In this document: in pieces, positions 26,471 through 35,825 of the stretch
Layout: each line of letters begins with the position of its first letter
Position numbering within the stretch: the first letter of the stretch is position 1
Source: Streptomyces sp. NBC_01351
GTDB taxonomy: Bacteria; Actinomycetota; Actinomycetes; Streptomycetales; Streptomycetaceae
NCBI RefSeq assembly: GCF_036237315.1
Contig: NZ_CP108356.1
Coordinates: 3,716,501 to 3,780,500, forward strand
Direction of reading: 5' to 3'
DNA length: 64,000 bases
The notes under the pieces: model-generated
What the model was told of the DNA's origin: nothing
Seen by the model: only the letters and a program-made list of their open reading frames with translations
The model's database searches: none
Translations under genes and position numbers: made by a program

Positions 26471-27613
26471 GTGAGCGAGAAGCCGAAGAAAACCTTCACC
26501 CCGCCGTCCCCGCCCGCGTCCGCCCCGCCGGCCGGGGATACGGCCCGGGACACGGCCCGCCGGAACCCGGCCCCGGAGGCCAAGCCCGGCCCGGGCGGCG
26601 CGGGAGCGCCCCACGGAGCCGCCGCCGGCAAGGCATCGGCCCGCAAGGGTCCCGCCCGCGAAGCCAGGGCCGGCGCAGGCTCAGCCGCCACGGCCACCGA
26701 GCCGACCACCCCGCCCCCGCCGGCCCACGCCCTGCGCGCACGCGTGCGTGGGCTCGGGTCCTCCCTGACGCGGTCCATGCGTTCCGTCGCCGAAGCCGTC
26801 GTCCAGGATCCCGCCGGGTGCGCGCAGCTCACCGTCACCGCCCTCGCCGAGCGCACCGGGACCAGCGAGGCCACCGTCGTCCGCACCGCGCGCCTCCTCG
26901 GTTACCCCGGCTACCGCGACCTGCGCCTCGCGCTCGCCGCCCTCGCCGCGCAGCAGGAGTCCGGCGCCGCCCCCGCCGTCACCGTCGACATAGCCGTCGA
27001 CGACCCCCTCGCGGACGTGGTCGCCAAGCTGGCCCAGGAGGAGGCGCAGACCCTCGCCGACACCGCCGCCGGCCTGGACCTGAACCAGCTCGCCGCCGCC
27101 GTCGCCGCCCTCGCGGCCGCCCGCCGCATCGACATCTACGGCATCGGCGCCTCCGCCCTCGTCGGCCAGGACCTCGCGCAGAAGCTGCTCCGCATCGGGC
27201 TGATCGCGCACGCCCACAGCGACCCCCACCTCGCCGTCACCAACGCCGTCCAGCTCCGCCCCGGCGACGTGGCCGTCGCCATCACCCACTCCGGCTCCAC
27301 GGGCGACGTGATCGAGCCGCTCCGTACCGCCTTCGAGCGCGGCGCCACCACCATCGCCCTCACCGGCCGCCCTGGGGGCACCTCCCGGCCGAAGGCTGGG
27401 GGAGCGCCCGTCACCCGTTACGCCGACCACGTCCTGGCCACCTCCGCCGCCCGCGAGACCGAGCTGCGCCCGGCCGCCATGTCCAGCCGGACGAGCCAGC
27501 TCCTGGTCGTCGACTGCCTGTTCGTGGCCGTCGCTCAGCAGACGTACGAGCGGGCCGCGCCCGCGCTCGCAGCCTCGTACGAGGCCCTCGCCCACCGCCA
27601 CTCCGCCCGCTAG
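26471..27613 (+). CDS. MurR/RpiR family regulator of MurNAc catabolism
   Basis: A 380-residue regulator. A disordered Pro/Ala/Gly-rich N-terminal tail of about 90 residues is unusual for the family. The HTH_6 domain follows (about 95-165; LTVTALAERTGTSEATVVRT), then the SIS sugar-phosphate domain (about 205-360; IDIYGIGASALVGQDLAQKL and VAITHSGSTGDVIEPL). An extra PGGTSRPKAGGAP-like insertion interrupts the SIS domain and is encoded by a copy of an intergenic palindrome. murQ begins 8 bp after its stop, so MurNAc-6-phosphate is the likely effector. Confidence 0.9.
   Translation: MSEKPKKTFTPPSPPASAPPAGDTARDTARRNPAPEAKPGPGGAGAPHGAAAGKASARKGPAREARAGAGSAATATEPTTPPPPAHALRARVRGLGSSLTRSMRSVAEAVVQDPAGCAQLTVTALAERTGTSEATVVRTARLLGYPGYRDLRLALAALAAQQESGAAPAVTVDIAVDDPLADVVAKLAQEEAQTLADTAAGLDLNQLAAAVAALAAARRIDIYGIGASALVGQDLAQKLLRIGLIAHAHSDPHLAVTNAVQLRPGDVAVAITHSGSTGDVIEPLRTAFERGATTIALTGRPGGTSRPKAGGAPVTRYADHVLATSAARETELRPAAMSSRTSQLLVVDCLFVAVAQQTYERAAPALAASYEALAHRHSAR
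27371..27406 (+). repeat. Intergenic palindrome module inside the rpiR coding region
   Basis: GGGGGCACCTCCC ... GGCTGGGGGAG matches the modules at 6867-6896 and, less closely, 19671-19699, but here it lies in frame inside a gene and adds about a dozen residues to the SIS domain. Confidence 0.7.
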
Positions 27614-27621
27614 GAAGGCCC

Positions 27622-28554
27622 ATGACCGCGTACGCCGAACTCCGCGCCCAGCTCGACACCCTGACCACCGAGGCCTTCCGCCCCGAACTCGCCGAGATCG
27701 ACCGGTTGTCCACCCTCGACATCGCCCGCACCATGAACGCCGAGGACGCCACCGTCCCGGCCGCCGTCGCCGCGCAGCTGCCGCGGATCGCCGCCGCGAT
27801 CGACGCGATCGCCGCCCGCATGGCACGCGGCGGCCGGCTCGTCTACGCGGGCGCCGGCACCGCCGGCCGGATGGGCGTGCTGGACGCCAGCGAGTGCCCG
27901 CCCACCTTCAACACCGACCCGGCGGAGGTCGTCGGCCTGATCGCGGGCGGGCCCTCCGCGATGGTCAAGGCCGTCGAGGGTGCCGAGGATTCGAAGGAGC
28001 GGGCCGCCGAGGACCTCACCGCGCTCGCGATCGGCCCGGACGACACCGTCATCGGCATCTCCGCCTCCGGCCGCACCCCGTATGCGATCGGCGCCGTCGA
28101 GTTCGCCCGTACCCGTGGCGCGCTCACGGTCGGGCTCTCCTGCAACGCCGGCTCCGCGCTCGCCGCGGCCGCCGAACACGGCATCGAGGTGGTCGTCGGA
28201 CCGGAACTCCTCACCGGCTCCACCCGCTTGAAGGCGGGCACCGCGCAGAAGCTCGTCCTCAACCTCATCTCGACAATCACCATGATCCGCCTGGGCAAGA
28301 CCTACGGGAACCTCATGGTCGACATGCGCTCCTCGAACGAGAAACTGCGCGCCCGCGCCCGCCGCATCGTGGCGCTGGCCACCGGCGCGCCCGACGAGGA
28401 GATCGAGGCGGCGCTCACCGCCACCGACGGCGAGGTCAAGAACGCCATCCTCGTCATCCTCGGCGGGGTCGGCGGCAACGAGGCCGCCGAACTCCTCGCC
28501 GCCTCCCGGGGCCACCTCCGCGCGGCCCTGGCCGCCACCCCCCGGAACGACTGA
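27622..28554 (+). CDS. murQ: N-acetylmuramic acid 6-phosphate etherase
   Basis: A 310-residue SIS-domain lyase that cleaves the D-lactyl ether of MurNAc-6-phosphate to give GlcNAc-6-phosphate, in cell-wall recycling. Diagnostic segments are LVYAGAGTAGRMGVLDASEC (about residue 73) with the catalytic glutamate, GISASGRTPYAIGAVEFAR, and KLVLNLISTITMIRLGKTYG followed by NLMVDM. AGGAAGG precedes ATG 27622. It sits between its probable regulator and a matching PTS permease. Confidence 0.96.
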   Translation: MTAYAELRAQLDTLTTEAFRPELAEIDRLSTLDIARTMNAEDATVPAAVAAQLPRIAAAIDAIAARMARGGRLVYAGAGTAGRMGVLDASECPPTFNTDPAEVVGLIAGGPSAMVKAVEGAEDSKERAAEDLTALAIGPDDTVIGISASGRTPYAIGAVEFARTRGALTVGLSCNAGSALAAAAEHGIEVVVGPELLTGSTRLKAGTAQKLVLNLISTITMIRLGKTYGNLMVDMRSSNEKLRARARRIVALATGAPDEEIEAALTATDGEVKNAILVILGGVGGNEAAELLAASRGHLRAALAATPRND

Positions 28555-28622
28555 CCCCCGCCCCACCACCCCATCGCCCCCAACCCCCCACCACCACCCC
28601 CGCACAGCAAGGCGACCCCCAC

Positions 28623-30146
28623 ATGCCCACTGACAAGAACCGCGCCACAGCCGCCGCGATCCTCCCCCTCGTCGGCGGCCCGGAGAACATCACCTCGATC
28701 GCGCACTGCATGACCCGCCTGCGCATCGCCCTGCGCGACCGCTCGCTCGTCGACGACGAGGCGCTGAAGGCCCTCCCCGCGGTGCTGGGCGTGGTCGAGG
28801 ACGACACGTACCAGATCGTGCTCGGCCCGGGCACCGTCGCCCGGGTGACCCCGGAGTTCGAGGCGCTGGTCGAAGAGGGCCGCGCGGCGGCGGGCGGCAC
28901 CGGCCACCATGCCGTCACCGCGGACGAACTCCAGGCTCAGGGAGCCGCGTTGAAGCAGGCCCAGAAGGCCCGCAACGCCACCCCCGTCAAGCTGTTCCTG
29001 CGCCGCATCGCGAACATCTTCGTCCCGCTGATCCCGGCCCTGATCGGCTGCGGCGTGATCGCGGGCCTGAACGGCGTCCTCACCAACCTCGGCTGGCTCC
29101 CGACCCTCGTCCCGGCCCTCGCCGCGATGGCCTCCGGGTTCATGTCGCTGATCGCCGTGTTCGTCGGCTACAACACCGCGAAGGAGTTCGGCGGCACGGC
29201 CATCCTGGGTGGGGCGGTCGCCGCCATCATCGTCTTCCCCGGGGTCGCGAAGATCACCGCCTTCGGCCTGGAGCTCAAGCCCGGCCAGGGCGGCGTACTG
29301 GGCGCCCTGGCCGCCGCCCTCCTCGCGGTCCACGTCGAGAAGTGGTGCCGGAGCTGGGTCCCGGAGGCCCTGGACGTCCTGGTCACCCCCACCCTCACGG
29401 TCCTGATCTCGGGCCTGGTCACCCTCTTCGGCCTGATGTTCCTCGCCGGCGAGGCCTCCTCCGCCATCGGCACCTTCGCCAACTGGCTGCTCGCCACCGG
29501 CGGCGCCTTCGCGGGCCTGGTCCTCGGCGGTCTCTTCCTCCCCCTGGTCATGCTGGGCCTGCACCAGGCCCTGATCCCCATCCACACCACCCTCATCGAG
29601 GGGTCCGGCTACACGGTCCTCCTCCCCATCCTCGCCATGGCGGGCGCGGGTCAGGTCGGCGCGGCCATCGCCGTCTACTACAGGCTCCCGCGCAACGGCT
29701 CCCTCCGCGCCACCATCAAGTCCGCGCTCCCGGCCGGGTTCCTGGGCATCGGCGAACCGCTCATCTACGGCGTCTCCCTCCCCCTGGGCCGCCCCTTCAT
29801 CACCGCCTGCGTGGGCGGCGCGGCCGGCGGAGCCTTCGTGGGCCTCTTCAACCAACTCGGCGTCGCCTTCGGTTCCACCGCCATCGGCCCCTCGGGCTGG
29901 GCCCTCTTCCCCCTCCTGGACGGCAAGTCGGGCATGGGCGTCACCATCGCCATCTACGCGGGCGGCCTGGCCGTCGGCTACCTGGTGGGCTTCGCCGCCA
30001 CCTACTTCTTCGGCTTCACGAAGCTTCTCCGCACCTCCCTCAACCAGGGCGACGAGGACACGGAGACGACCGCTACGCAAGAGCCGAGCACGGCCACCGG
30101 GCAAACGGGCCCGAAGACCCCGGATCCGGCCGTACTCACCCGCTGA
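28623..30146 (+). CDS. PTS EIIBC permease, probable MurNAc transporter
   Basis: A 507-residue sugar permease. The EIIB domain (about 1-85) has the phosphorylated cysteine in SIAHCMTRLRI (Cys29). The EIIC domain of about ten helices follows (KLFLRRIANIFVPLIPALIG from about 118), with the conserved GIGEPLIYGVSLPLGRPF near 378. No EIIA is fused, so it would borrow one, as MurP does in Escherichia coli. It lies 68 bp after murQ. Imported substrate would arrive as MurNAc-6-phosphate, the MurQ substrate; this role is inferred from the operon. Confidence 0.9.
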   Translation: MPTDKNRATAAAILPLVGGPENITSIAHCMTRLRIALRDRSLVDDEALKALPAVLGVVEDDTYQIVLGPGTVARVTPEFEALVEEGRAAAGGTGHHAVTADELQAQGAALKQAQKARNATPVKLFLRRIANIFVPLIPALIGCGVIAGLNGVLTNLGWLPTLVPALAAMASGFMSLIAVFVGYNTAKEFGGTAILGGAVAAIIVFPGVAKITAFGLELKPGQGGVLGALAAALLAVHVEKWCRSWVPEALDVLVTPTLTVLISGLVTLFGLMFLAGEASSAIGTFANWLLATGGAFAGLVLGGLFLPLVMLGLHQALIPIHTTLIEGSGYTVLLPILAMAGAGQVGAAIAVYYRLPRNGSLRATIKSALPAGFLGIGEPLIYGVSLPLGRPFITACVGGAAGGAFVGLFNQLGVAFGSTAIGPSGWALFPLLDGKSGMGVTIAIYAGGLAVGYLVGFAATYFFGFTKLLRTSLNQGDEDTETTATQEPSTATGQTGPKTPDPAVLTR

Positions 30147-30203
30147 TCAACTCGGCGGACCGCCCGGACGTGGACGTGGACCCGGCCGGGTGCATGCACG
30201 ATC

Positions 30204-30929
30204 ATGACCCGAATGGACCCTCGTTTCCTCGGCATCCCCGAGCTGACCGAAGCCCCGTCCGTCGCGGTCGTGGTCGACGTGATGCGCGCCTTCACGGTGG
30301 CCGCCTGGGCCTTTGCCCAGGGGGCGGAAAAGATCGTTCTCGCCGAGTCCCTGGACAAAGCCCTGGCCCTCAAGACGCGCCACCCGGACTGGGTGGCGCT
30401 CAAGGACGGTCCGCCCGCGCCCGGGTTCGACGCCGTCAACTCTCCCGCCCTGCTGCGGTCCGTCGACCTCGGCGGACGGACCGTCGTACAGAAGACCACG
30501 GCAGGGACGGTCGGCGCCCTGGCGGTCAAGGAGGCGTCGCTGGTGCTGTGCGCCGGCTTCGTGGTGGCGGAGGCGACGGCTCGGCTCTTGCGGACGCGCC
30601 AGAGCGACAGCGTCACGTTCGTCGTCACCGGCGAAGACGGGCAGGCCGATGAAGACCTGGCGTGCGCCCAGTACATCGCCCTGCGGGCCACCGAGGCCGC
30701 CGGGGCCGCCGGGACGGATGCCGCCGAGTTCGTCCGCCGCGCCGCCGGATCGCGCGCCGCCGCCGAGCTGGCACAGGGCGTGCGTCAAGGAGCCCACCCC
30801 GATGACGTCGCCCTCTGCCTAGAGGTCGACCGCTTCCCCTTCGCCATGGTGGCGACCTCGGAAGGTCCGCTCATGGTCCTGCGCCCCCACGCGATGCCGT
30901 CGCCGTCCGACGAGGACCCGGCCGCCTGA
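30204..30929 (+). CDS. ComB-family 2-phosphosulfolactate phosphatase-like protein
   Basis: A 241-residue protein of the ComB family, named for the archaeal coenzyme M enzyme 2-phosphosulfolactate phosphatase. Family segments: [22 protein letters not shown] near residue 20, [12 protein letters not shown] near 93, and [12 protein letters not shown]. Streptomycetes do not make coenzyme M, so the true substrate is probably different. In-frame ATGs at 30204 and 30213 are both possible. Confidence 0.85.
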   Translation: MTRMDPRFLGIPELTEAPSVAVVVDVMRAFTVAAWAFAQGAEKIVLAESLDKALALKTRHPDWVALKDGPPAPGFDAVNSPALLRSVDLGGRTVVQKTTAGTVGALAVKEASLVLCAGFVVAEATARLLRTRQSDSVTFVVTGEDGQADEDLACAQYIALRATEAAGAAGTDAAEFVRRAAGSRAAAELAQGVRQGAHPDDVALCLEVDRFPFAMVATSEGPLMVLRPHAMPSPSDEDPAA

Positions 30930-30962
30930 TCGCGTCGATCACGTCCCTGGCGCGAGATCCGC

Positions 30963-31076
30963 ATGACCGGCCCGGCCGGCCCGGCCGCCCTGGAGCGCCA
31001 GTTCTTCGACGCGGCCGGCCCCGAGGGCCAGGACCTGCTCGCGCGCCTGCGCGCCTCCGCCGAGTCCCCGTACTGA
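30963..31076 (+). other. Possible 37-codon remnant or microORF
   Basis: An ATG-initiated frame encoding MTGPAGPAALERQFFDA and ending LRASAESPY. The codon pattern looks genuine, with third-position GC, but no ribosome site is clear. It may be the tail of a deleted gene. It fills the gap between the ComB-like and GNAT genes. Confidence 0.3.
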
Positions 31077-31134
31077 CCGGCCCGCCCGATTGCCGTACGT
31101 GCTCCTCCCCCTGAAGGTCTGACATCCTGCGGGA

Positions 31135-31725
31135 ATGCCCGACGCGATACCCCCCGTAGTCCCGGCCGGCCGCATGCGCGCCCTCCCGCACCCGGAGTTC
31201 GCCCTCCCCGGCCCCCTGCGGCTGCGGCCCTGGCAGCCGTCCGACACCCCCGCGCTCGTCGCCGCGTACGAGGACCCGGACATCCGGCACTGGAACCGCC
31301 CGGGCCACCGCACCCTGGCGGAGGCCGAGGAGCGCATCACCCGGTGGCGGGACCTCTGGGAGGCCGAGGAGGCCGCGGTCTGGGCACTCGCCCCGGCCGG
31401 CGGCGGCCCGGCCGTCGGGCTGATCGGCCTGGCCGACCTCGATCTGGCGGGCGGTACGGGCGAGTTCCTGTACTGGCTGCTCCCCGCCGGCCGCGGCAGC
31501 GGCGCCATGCTCGCCGCCACCACCCGCGTCACCCGCTGGGCCTTCGAGGACCTCGGCCTGCACCGCCTGCGCATCACCCACTCCGTCCACAACCCGGCCT
31601 CCTGCGCCATCGCCACCAAGGCCGGCTTCCCCCTGGAGGGCACCATGCGCGGCGCCCTGCTCCACGCGGACGGCTGGCACGACGAACACCTCCACGCCCG
31701 CCTCCGCACGGACCCACCCGCCTGA
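31135..31725 (+). CDS. RimJ/RimL-type GNAT N-acetyltransferase
   Basis: A 196-residue acetyltransferase of the RimJ/RimL group. The N-terminus LRLRPWQPSDTPALVAAYED-like segment and the loop LPAGRGSGAMLAATTRVTRW are typical, as is HRLRITHSVHNPASCAIATK near residue 143. Members acetylate protein N-termini, antibiotics or small amines; the substrate here is unknown. Confidence 0.9.
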   Translation: MPDAIPPVVPAGRMRALPHPEFALPGPLRLRPWQPSDTPALVAAYEDPDIRHWNRPGHRTLAEAEERITRWRDLWEAEEAAVWALAPAGGGPAVGLIGLADLDLAGGTGEFLYWLLPAGRGSGAMLAATTRVTRWAFEDLGLHRLRITHSVHNPASCAIATKAGFPLEGTMRGALLHADGWHDEHLHARLRTDPPA

Positions 31726-31811
31726 GGCTCCCTCAGCAGCGGTAACGAGGCCGGAGGACGGGCGCGGGGAGGGAGGCCGGTCGCGCCCCCTCCCCCCGCG
31801 CGTCGCGGCGG

Positions 31812-32279
31812 CTAGGCCGGGGGGAGGGGGACGTCCCAGCGCTGCCAGGCGGCGCCCGTGCAGTTGCGCACGTTGATGCCCGCCCCCTGACTCGGGTCCC
31901 CGGCGTTCTGGATGCTGAGGCACTGGTTGTTCACCTGGGTCGCCAGCTGGCGGCCCACGACGTCCCAGCGCTGATTGGCCTGGCCGTGACAGTCGCCCAC
32001 GACCTGGGCAGCAGCGTTCAGCTCCCCGTTGCGGACGTCCAGACAGTGACGCTCGGCGAGGTTGCGCAGCTTGCGGCCCTCCCAGAACCAGAGCTGGCTC
32101 CCCACCCCTCCGGCGCAGTTGCGAACCTCCACGTTGTCGCCGTTGCTGGTCAGGCAGCGGCCGTCAAGGTCGGTGTGGATCTCGAAGAAGTCGGCTGCCC
32201 CGGCCGGCGATGCCAGCCCCGGAGCGACCGCGCCCACCAGGGCGAGCGTCATGGCTGCGGCCGCGAGTCGAATGCGCAT
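31812..32279 (-). CDS. Secreted ricin-type beta-trefoil lectin
   Basis: A 155-residue exported protein. The signal peptide spans residues 1-27 or so (MRIRLAAAAMTLALVGAVAP then SPAGAA). The mature part is a single ricin B-type beta-trefoil with repeated QxW-type units: SQLWFW, NQRWDV and WQRWDV, plus six cysteines (GRCL, RNC, HCLD, GDC, QCLS, RNC). Such domains bind sugars. No catalytic domain is attached, so it is a free lectin. ATG at 32279 was chosen to begin the signal peptide. Confidence 0.92.
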   Translation of the reverse strand: MRIRLAAAAMTLALVGAVAPGLASPAGAADFFEIHTDLDGRCLTSNGDNVEVRNCAGGVGSQLWFWEGRKLRNLAERHCLDVRNGELNAAAQVVGDCHGQANQRWDVVGRQLATQVNNQCLSIQNAGDPSQGAGINVRNCTGAAWQRWDVPLPPA

Positions 32280-32529
32280 GCGGAAAGTCCTGTCGTTCCT
32301 GTGCCCCCGCCGCACTCCACGGCAGGTCGTCACGGACAGGCGCTACCCGTGTACTCATCGTAATCAACCCTGGATTTCGGGTTACCCCCCGGTGGGCGCG
32401 GCACTGCTGCGAATGTAAGCCCAAGTGCCTTCAGGGGTTGCACCCTGATACGACGTCAGGGTCCGCTCGGGGTACGCCGAGGGGTCGCCCCGATAGCCCG
32501 CGATACGGGCCCGGCCGCAGGCTGAGGGC

Positions 32530-33312
32530 ATGCAGATCACCACTGAGCAGCGCCCGCAGGCCACCCTCCGCCGCACCGCCGCCGGGATCGCCTTCGCCGC
32601 CGTGCTCGGCGCCGCCGCCTTCACCGCCACCGGCACCGCCGAGGCCGCCGAGGCACCCGCCCCGAGCGCCGCGCCCGCGTACGACTTCAGCGACTGCCCC
32701 GCCATCCCCGCCGGGGTCGACGCGACCCACTGGAAGTGCGAAGTCCTCACTGCCACCGGCTCGTTGACCCTCGGCAACCGCACCCTCCCCGAACTGGCCC
32801 CGATGACCATCACCCACGCCGAGGGCCCCCTCCCCGACGGTTCGAAGGGCCAGGTCTGGGGCGCCCTGCGCGGCGGGCCGACCACCGTCCCCGGCGGGAT
32901 CCTCGGCGGGCCCGCCGGCGCGCACAACCCGCGGATGGCGCTGTCCCTCCAGCCCGAGTACGGCGGCCGCTCCGACTTCTACTCCGTCGGGAACAACATG
33001 GGCCTCTTCACCCTGCGCTTCCGCGCCGTCAGCCCCGCCCTGCCGGACGGCTGCGTCATCGGCGGCGGCGACACCCCGATCGAGTTCCGCCTCAAGCGCT
33101 CGGGCAGCTCCCAGTGGATCTCCAAGACCCCGCCGATCATCAAGTTCGACGCGTACGACGACACCTTCACCGTCCCGGCCGCCACCGACTGCGGCCCCCT
33201 CGGCGGCCTCCTCAACACCCGCCTCGACCTCCCGGCCGCGACCGGCAACTCGATCACCTTGTCCGCGCACTACACGTTCAAGACGTACGACCAGCTCCCG
33301 CCGATCGGCTAG
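32530..33312 (+). CDS. Secreted hypothetical protein
   Basis: A 260-residue protein with a signal peptide (basic start, hydrophobic AAGIAFAAVLGAAAFTA, cleavage near AEA at about residue 42). The mature domain begins with DFSDCPAIPAGVDATHWKCE and looks beta-rich; four cysteines could form two disulfides. It resembles an actinomycete secreted family of unknown function. It overlaps the convergent kinase gene by 4 bp. Confidence 0.82.
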   Translation: MQITTEQRPQATLRRTAAGIAFAAVLGAAAFTATGTAEAAEAPAPSAAPAYDFSDCPAIPAGVDATHWKCEVLTATGSLTLGNRTLPELAPMTITHAEGPLPDGSKGQVWGALRGGPTTVPGGILGGPAGAHNPRMALSLQPEYGGRSDFYSVGNNMGLFTLRFRAVSPALPDGCVIGGGDTPIEFRLKRSGSSQWISKTPPIIKFDAYDDTFTVPAATDCGPLGGLLNTRLDLPAATGNSITLSAHYTFKTYDQLPPIG

Positions 33313-34790
33313 CCGGTCTTCCAGTAACTGGCGACGGCGCGGGTGGCGATCTCATCGACCCGTGCCTTCGCCGTCTCGGGGCCGGTGGCCAGGATCACGT
33401 GATACCTGCCCTCCATGACGAGGACCGTGTTGCGGGCGTAGATCGACCGGTCGAGCTGGTCGGTCCAGGTGTAGGTCCCGTGTGCGGCCGGCAGGAGGCC
33501 GACATTGGTCGAGCGGATGTTCGTCGCCGAAGACCAGGAGGACGATCGGTACGGCTCAAGTTCCCGCTCGTCCTCCTTCTGGTAGGCAACGGGGTCGGCG
33601 CCGGGTGCGGCCTCGTCCCGGCCGGCGACGATGATCAGCTGGAAGTCGTCCTGGTGGAAGACGTGCTGGCCGTAGACGTTCTCCGGTCGGCGCCCCCACC
33701 CCCAAGGCACTTCGACGGTGAAGCCCTTCCCGCTCATCACCTCGTACGGGGGCACACTCGACGAGGCCGACGGCGAGGACGAGGTCGAAGGCTTCGCCCC
33801 GGGCCCACCGCCCCCGCCCTTCCCCCACTGCTCGATCAGCGTCGGGGTGAGGGTCAGCGCGACCACCGCGAGACCGGCCGCGCCCAGACCCGCGAGCATC
33901 CGGATCCGGCGACGGTCCCGCCCAGCCGGCGTCGCATCGGCTCCCGCCACCGCGCGCGCCTCCGTGGCGGACCTGAGGCGGGCGACCACCTCCGCTCCCG
34001 GAGTCCGCTCGCCCGGCTCCTTCGCCAGGAGCTCGGCGATCAGCGTCCCCAGTACCGGAGCCCGAACGGCCCTCGGCGGCGCGTCCATGAGGACCGCCGC
34101 CACGGTGCCCTCGATGCTGTCCCGCCGGAAGGGAGAGGTTCCCTCGACCATCTCGTACAGCACGACTCCGAGGGACCACAGGTCCGCTTCCGGGCCCGGC
34201 TGATGGCGGCCGCTCATCCGCTCGGGGGCCATGTACGCCACCGAGCCCATCACCTCGCCCGAGCGGGTGAGGTCCGGTTCCCCCTGGATGTACGCGACGC
34301 CGAAGTCCGTGAGCAGGACCCGCCCGTCCTCCCCGAGCATGATGTTGGACGGCTTGATGTCCCGGTGCAGTACGCCCTTCCCGTGCGCGGCCACCAGGGC
34401 CTCGGCCACACCGACGAGCATCGCCGCGGCCTCCGCCTCGTCGAGCGGCCCGCGCTCGGAGAGGAGCTCGGACAGCGTCCGTCCGTACACCCGCTCCATG
34501 ACGATCCAGGGCCGCCCGTCCTCCACGACGACGTCGTAGACGGCGACGACCGACTGGTGCCCCGCACGTGCCGCGGCCTTCGCCTCACGCAGGATCCGCT
34601 CGATGCGGGCACGGTGGGTGGAGTCGTCCAGGTCCGTGCGGACGTAGGCCTCCTTCACCGCGACCTGACGATCGACGAGCCTGTCGAGCCCCGCCCACAC
34701 GGTTCCCATGGCCCCGGATCCGAGCCGTTCCGTGAGGAAGTACCGGTCCCCGATGAGCCGGCCCCCGGCCGCCTCTCCCCCGCTCGTCAT
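33309..34790 (-). CDS. Transmembrane Ser/Thr protein kinase
   Basis: A 493-residue eukaryotic-type kinase. The kinase domain spans residues about 17-270: glycine loop LGSGAMGTVW, ATP-anchoring VAVKEAY (Lys46), catalytic HRDIKPSN (Asp144), DFG at 162-164 and APERM. One transmembrane helix follows near residues 297-315, then a Gly/Ser/Pro linker and an extracellular domain of about 130 residues with no recognised PASTA repeats. It therefore senses an unknown external signal. Confidence 0.93.
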   Translation of the reverse strand: MTSGGEAAGGRLIGDRYFLTERLGSGAMGTVWAGLDRLVDRQVAVKEAYVRTDLDDSTHRARIERILREAKAAARAGHQSVVAVYDVVVEDGRPWIVMERVYGRTLSELLSERGPLDEAEAAAMLVGVAEALVAAHGKGVLHRDIKPSNIMLGEDGRVLLTDFGVAYIQGEPDLTRSGEVMGSVAYMAPERMSGRHQPGPEADLWSLGVVLYEMVEGTSPFRRDSIEGTVAAVLMDAPPRAVRAPVLGTLIAELLAKEPGERTPGAEVVARLRSATEARAVAGADATPAGRDRRRIRMLAGLGAAGLAVVALTLTPTLIEQWGKGGGGGPGAKPSTSSSPSASSSVPPYEVMSGKGFTVEVPWGWGRRPENVYGQHVFHQDDFQLIIVAGRDEAAPGADPVAYQKEDERELEPYRSSSWSSATNIRSTNVGLLPAAHGTYTWTDQLDRSIYARNTVLVMEGRYHVILATGPETAKARVDEIATRAVASYWKTG

Positions 34791-34817
34791 GAGCGCATGA
34801 TGCCCGACCGCCGCGCC

Positions 34818-35495
34818 TCACGGGCGGCCTCCGGAGAAGTCCCGGCCGACCGCCGCGGTCCGCAGGAAGCGCACCAGGTCCTCCACGCCGTAGCCGAGCC
34901 GCGGCCCCCGTTCGGCCGCCATCAGCAGCAGCTGGCCGACGACCTCGGCGCCCCACCCATCCGGCCCGTCCGCCGACCACTCCCACAGCTTCTCGATGCC
35001 CAGGTCGTTCATGAGCAGCCCGTGCTCCTCCCGGACCTCGGCGCAGGTCCCGGCGACCGCGTCGAGCAGCCGCGCCCCCGGCCGCTCGCAGCGCAGCCCG
35101 AAATAGCCCCCGATCTCCTCGACCGAACACCCCTGCGGCGGCCGCGCCTTGACCCCCTCATAGCGGGCGTCCTCGAACTGCGGGCACTCCCCCACCGGGC
35201 AATGGATCAGCGTGAACCGCTGCCACCCCGGCGGCGGGGGCGGCTGCGGTCGCCACGCGGTCAGCCCGAAGGCCTCGTGCACGAGCGCCGTCGCCTCGTC
35301 CGCCGTACCGGCCGTCCGCGCCTCCCTCCGCTCCCCGTCGTCCCCCGTGGCCGTCCACGCACCGGCGCCCTCGTCGCGTTGCGTGCGTACGGAAAGCCCC
35401 GTGTCCCGGCGCTTCCACCCGCCACTGACGAGGGCCGCCTCCAGGGCGTGCAGCTTCCAGCCGAGTTCGAACCCCCACTCCACGGCCTCGCTCAC
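34818..35495 (-). CDS. Hypothetical protein, coupled to the 72-residue gene
   Basis: A 225-residue soluble protein from GTG 35495. The N-terminus is AVEWGFELGWKLHALEAALV; the middle has CPVGECPQFEDARYEGVKAR with two cysteines, and the C-terminus is helical. No family was recognised. The start overlaps the stop of the upstream 72-residue gene as GTGA, so the two are translationally coupled and likely act together. Confidence 0.8.
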   Translation of the reverse strand: MSEAVEWGFELGWKLHALEAALVSGGWKRRDTGLSVRTQRDEGAGAWTATGDDGERREARTAGTADEATALVHEAFGLTAWRPQPPPPPGWQRFTLIHCPVGECPQFEDARYEGVKARPPQGCSVEEIGGYFGLRCERPGARLLDAVAGTCAEVREEHGLLMNDLGIEKLWEWSADGPDGWGAEVVGQLLLMAAERGPRLGYGVEDLVRFLRTAAVGRDFSGGRP

Positions 35496-35710
35496 GGGTG
35501 GGCCCGCTCGTGCAGGACGGCGGCCAGCCGGAGCGCGGTGTCGAGGTTGCAGCGGCCGAGGTCGACCAGCGGGAGGCCGTACGAGCCGGCGGCGGAGACC
35601 CGTTCCACGTCGAGGGAGGGGAAGACGACCCCCACCCCGGCCAGGGACTCCTTCAGCTGCTGGACGGCCTCCTCGGCCGCCGTCATCCGCTCCTGCGGAG
35701 AGAGCACCAT
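35492..35710 (-). CDS. Small helical protein
   Basis: A 72-residue protein. The first half (MTAAEEAVQQLKESLAGVGV) is amphipathic and helical; the second half has a DLGRCNLDTALRLAAVLHER segment. It resembles small Streptomyces hypotheticals placed in front of the larger partner at 34818. It diverges from the XRE/DUF397 pair across a 115-bp spacer. Confidence 0.78.
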   Translation of the reverse strand: MVLSPQERMTAAEEAVQQLKESLAGVGVVFPSLDVERVSAAGSYGLPLVDLGRCNLDTALRLAAVLHERAHP

Positions 35711-35825
35711 GACATGTCACCTTTCTACTCTGAGTGTTCACGTTCTTCACTCAGCGTGGCGACGCCGTGGCTAGCCTTGCAAGCAGGCAGATGCAGCAAC
35801 ACGTGAAGTTGCAACAGGAGTTGCC

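Noticed and set aside
26496..26741. Arg-rich minus-strand frame opposite the rpiR N-terminus
   Set aside because: The RpiR N-terminal tail is itself low-complexity, but the frame continues into a clear HTH/SIS protein and the minus strand shows no family.
32736..35774. 1012-codon plus-strand open frame opposite the kinase
   Set aside because: The kinase on the minus strand has every catalytic motif; the long frame is antisense GC artefact.
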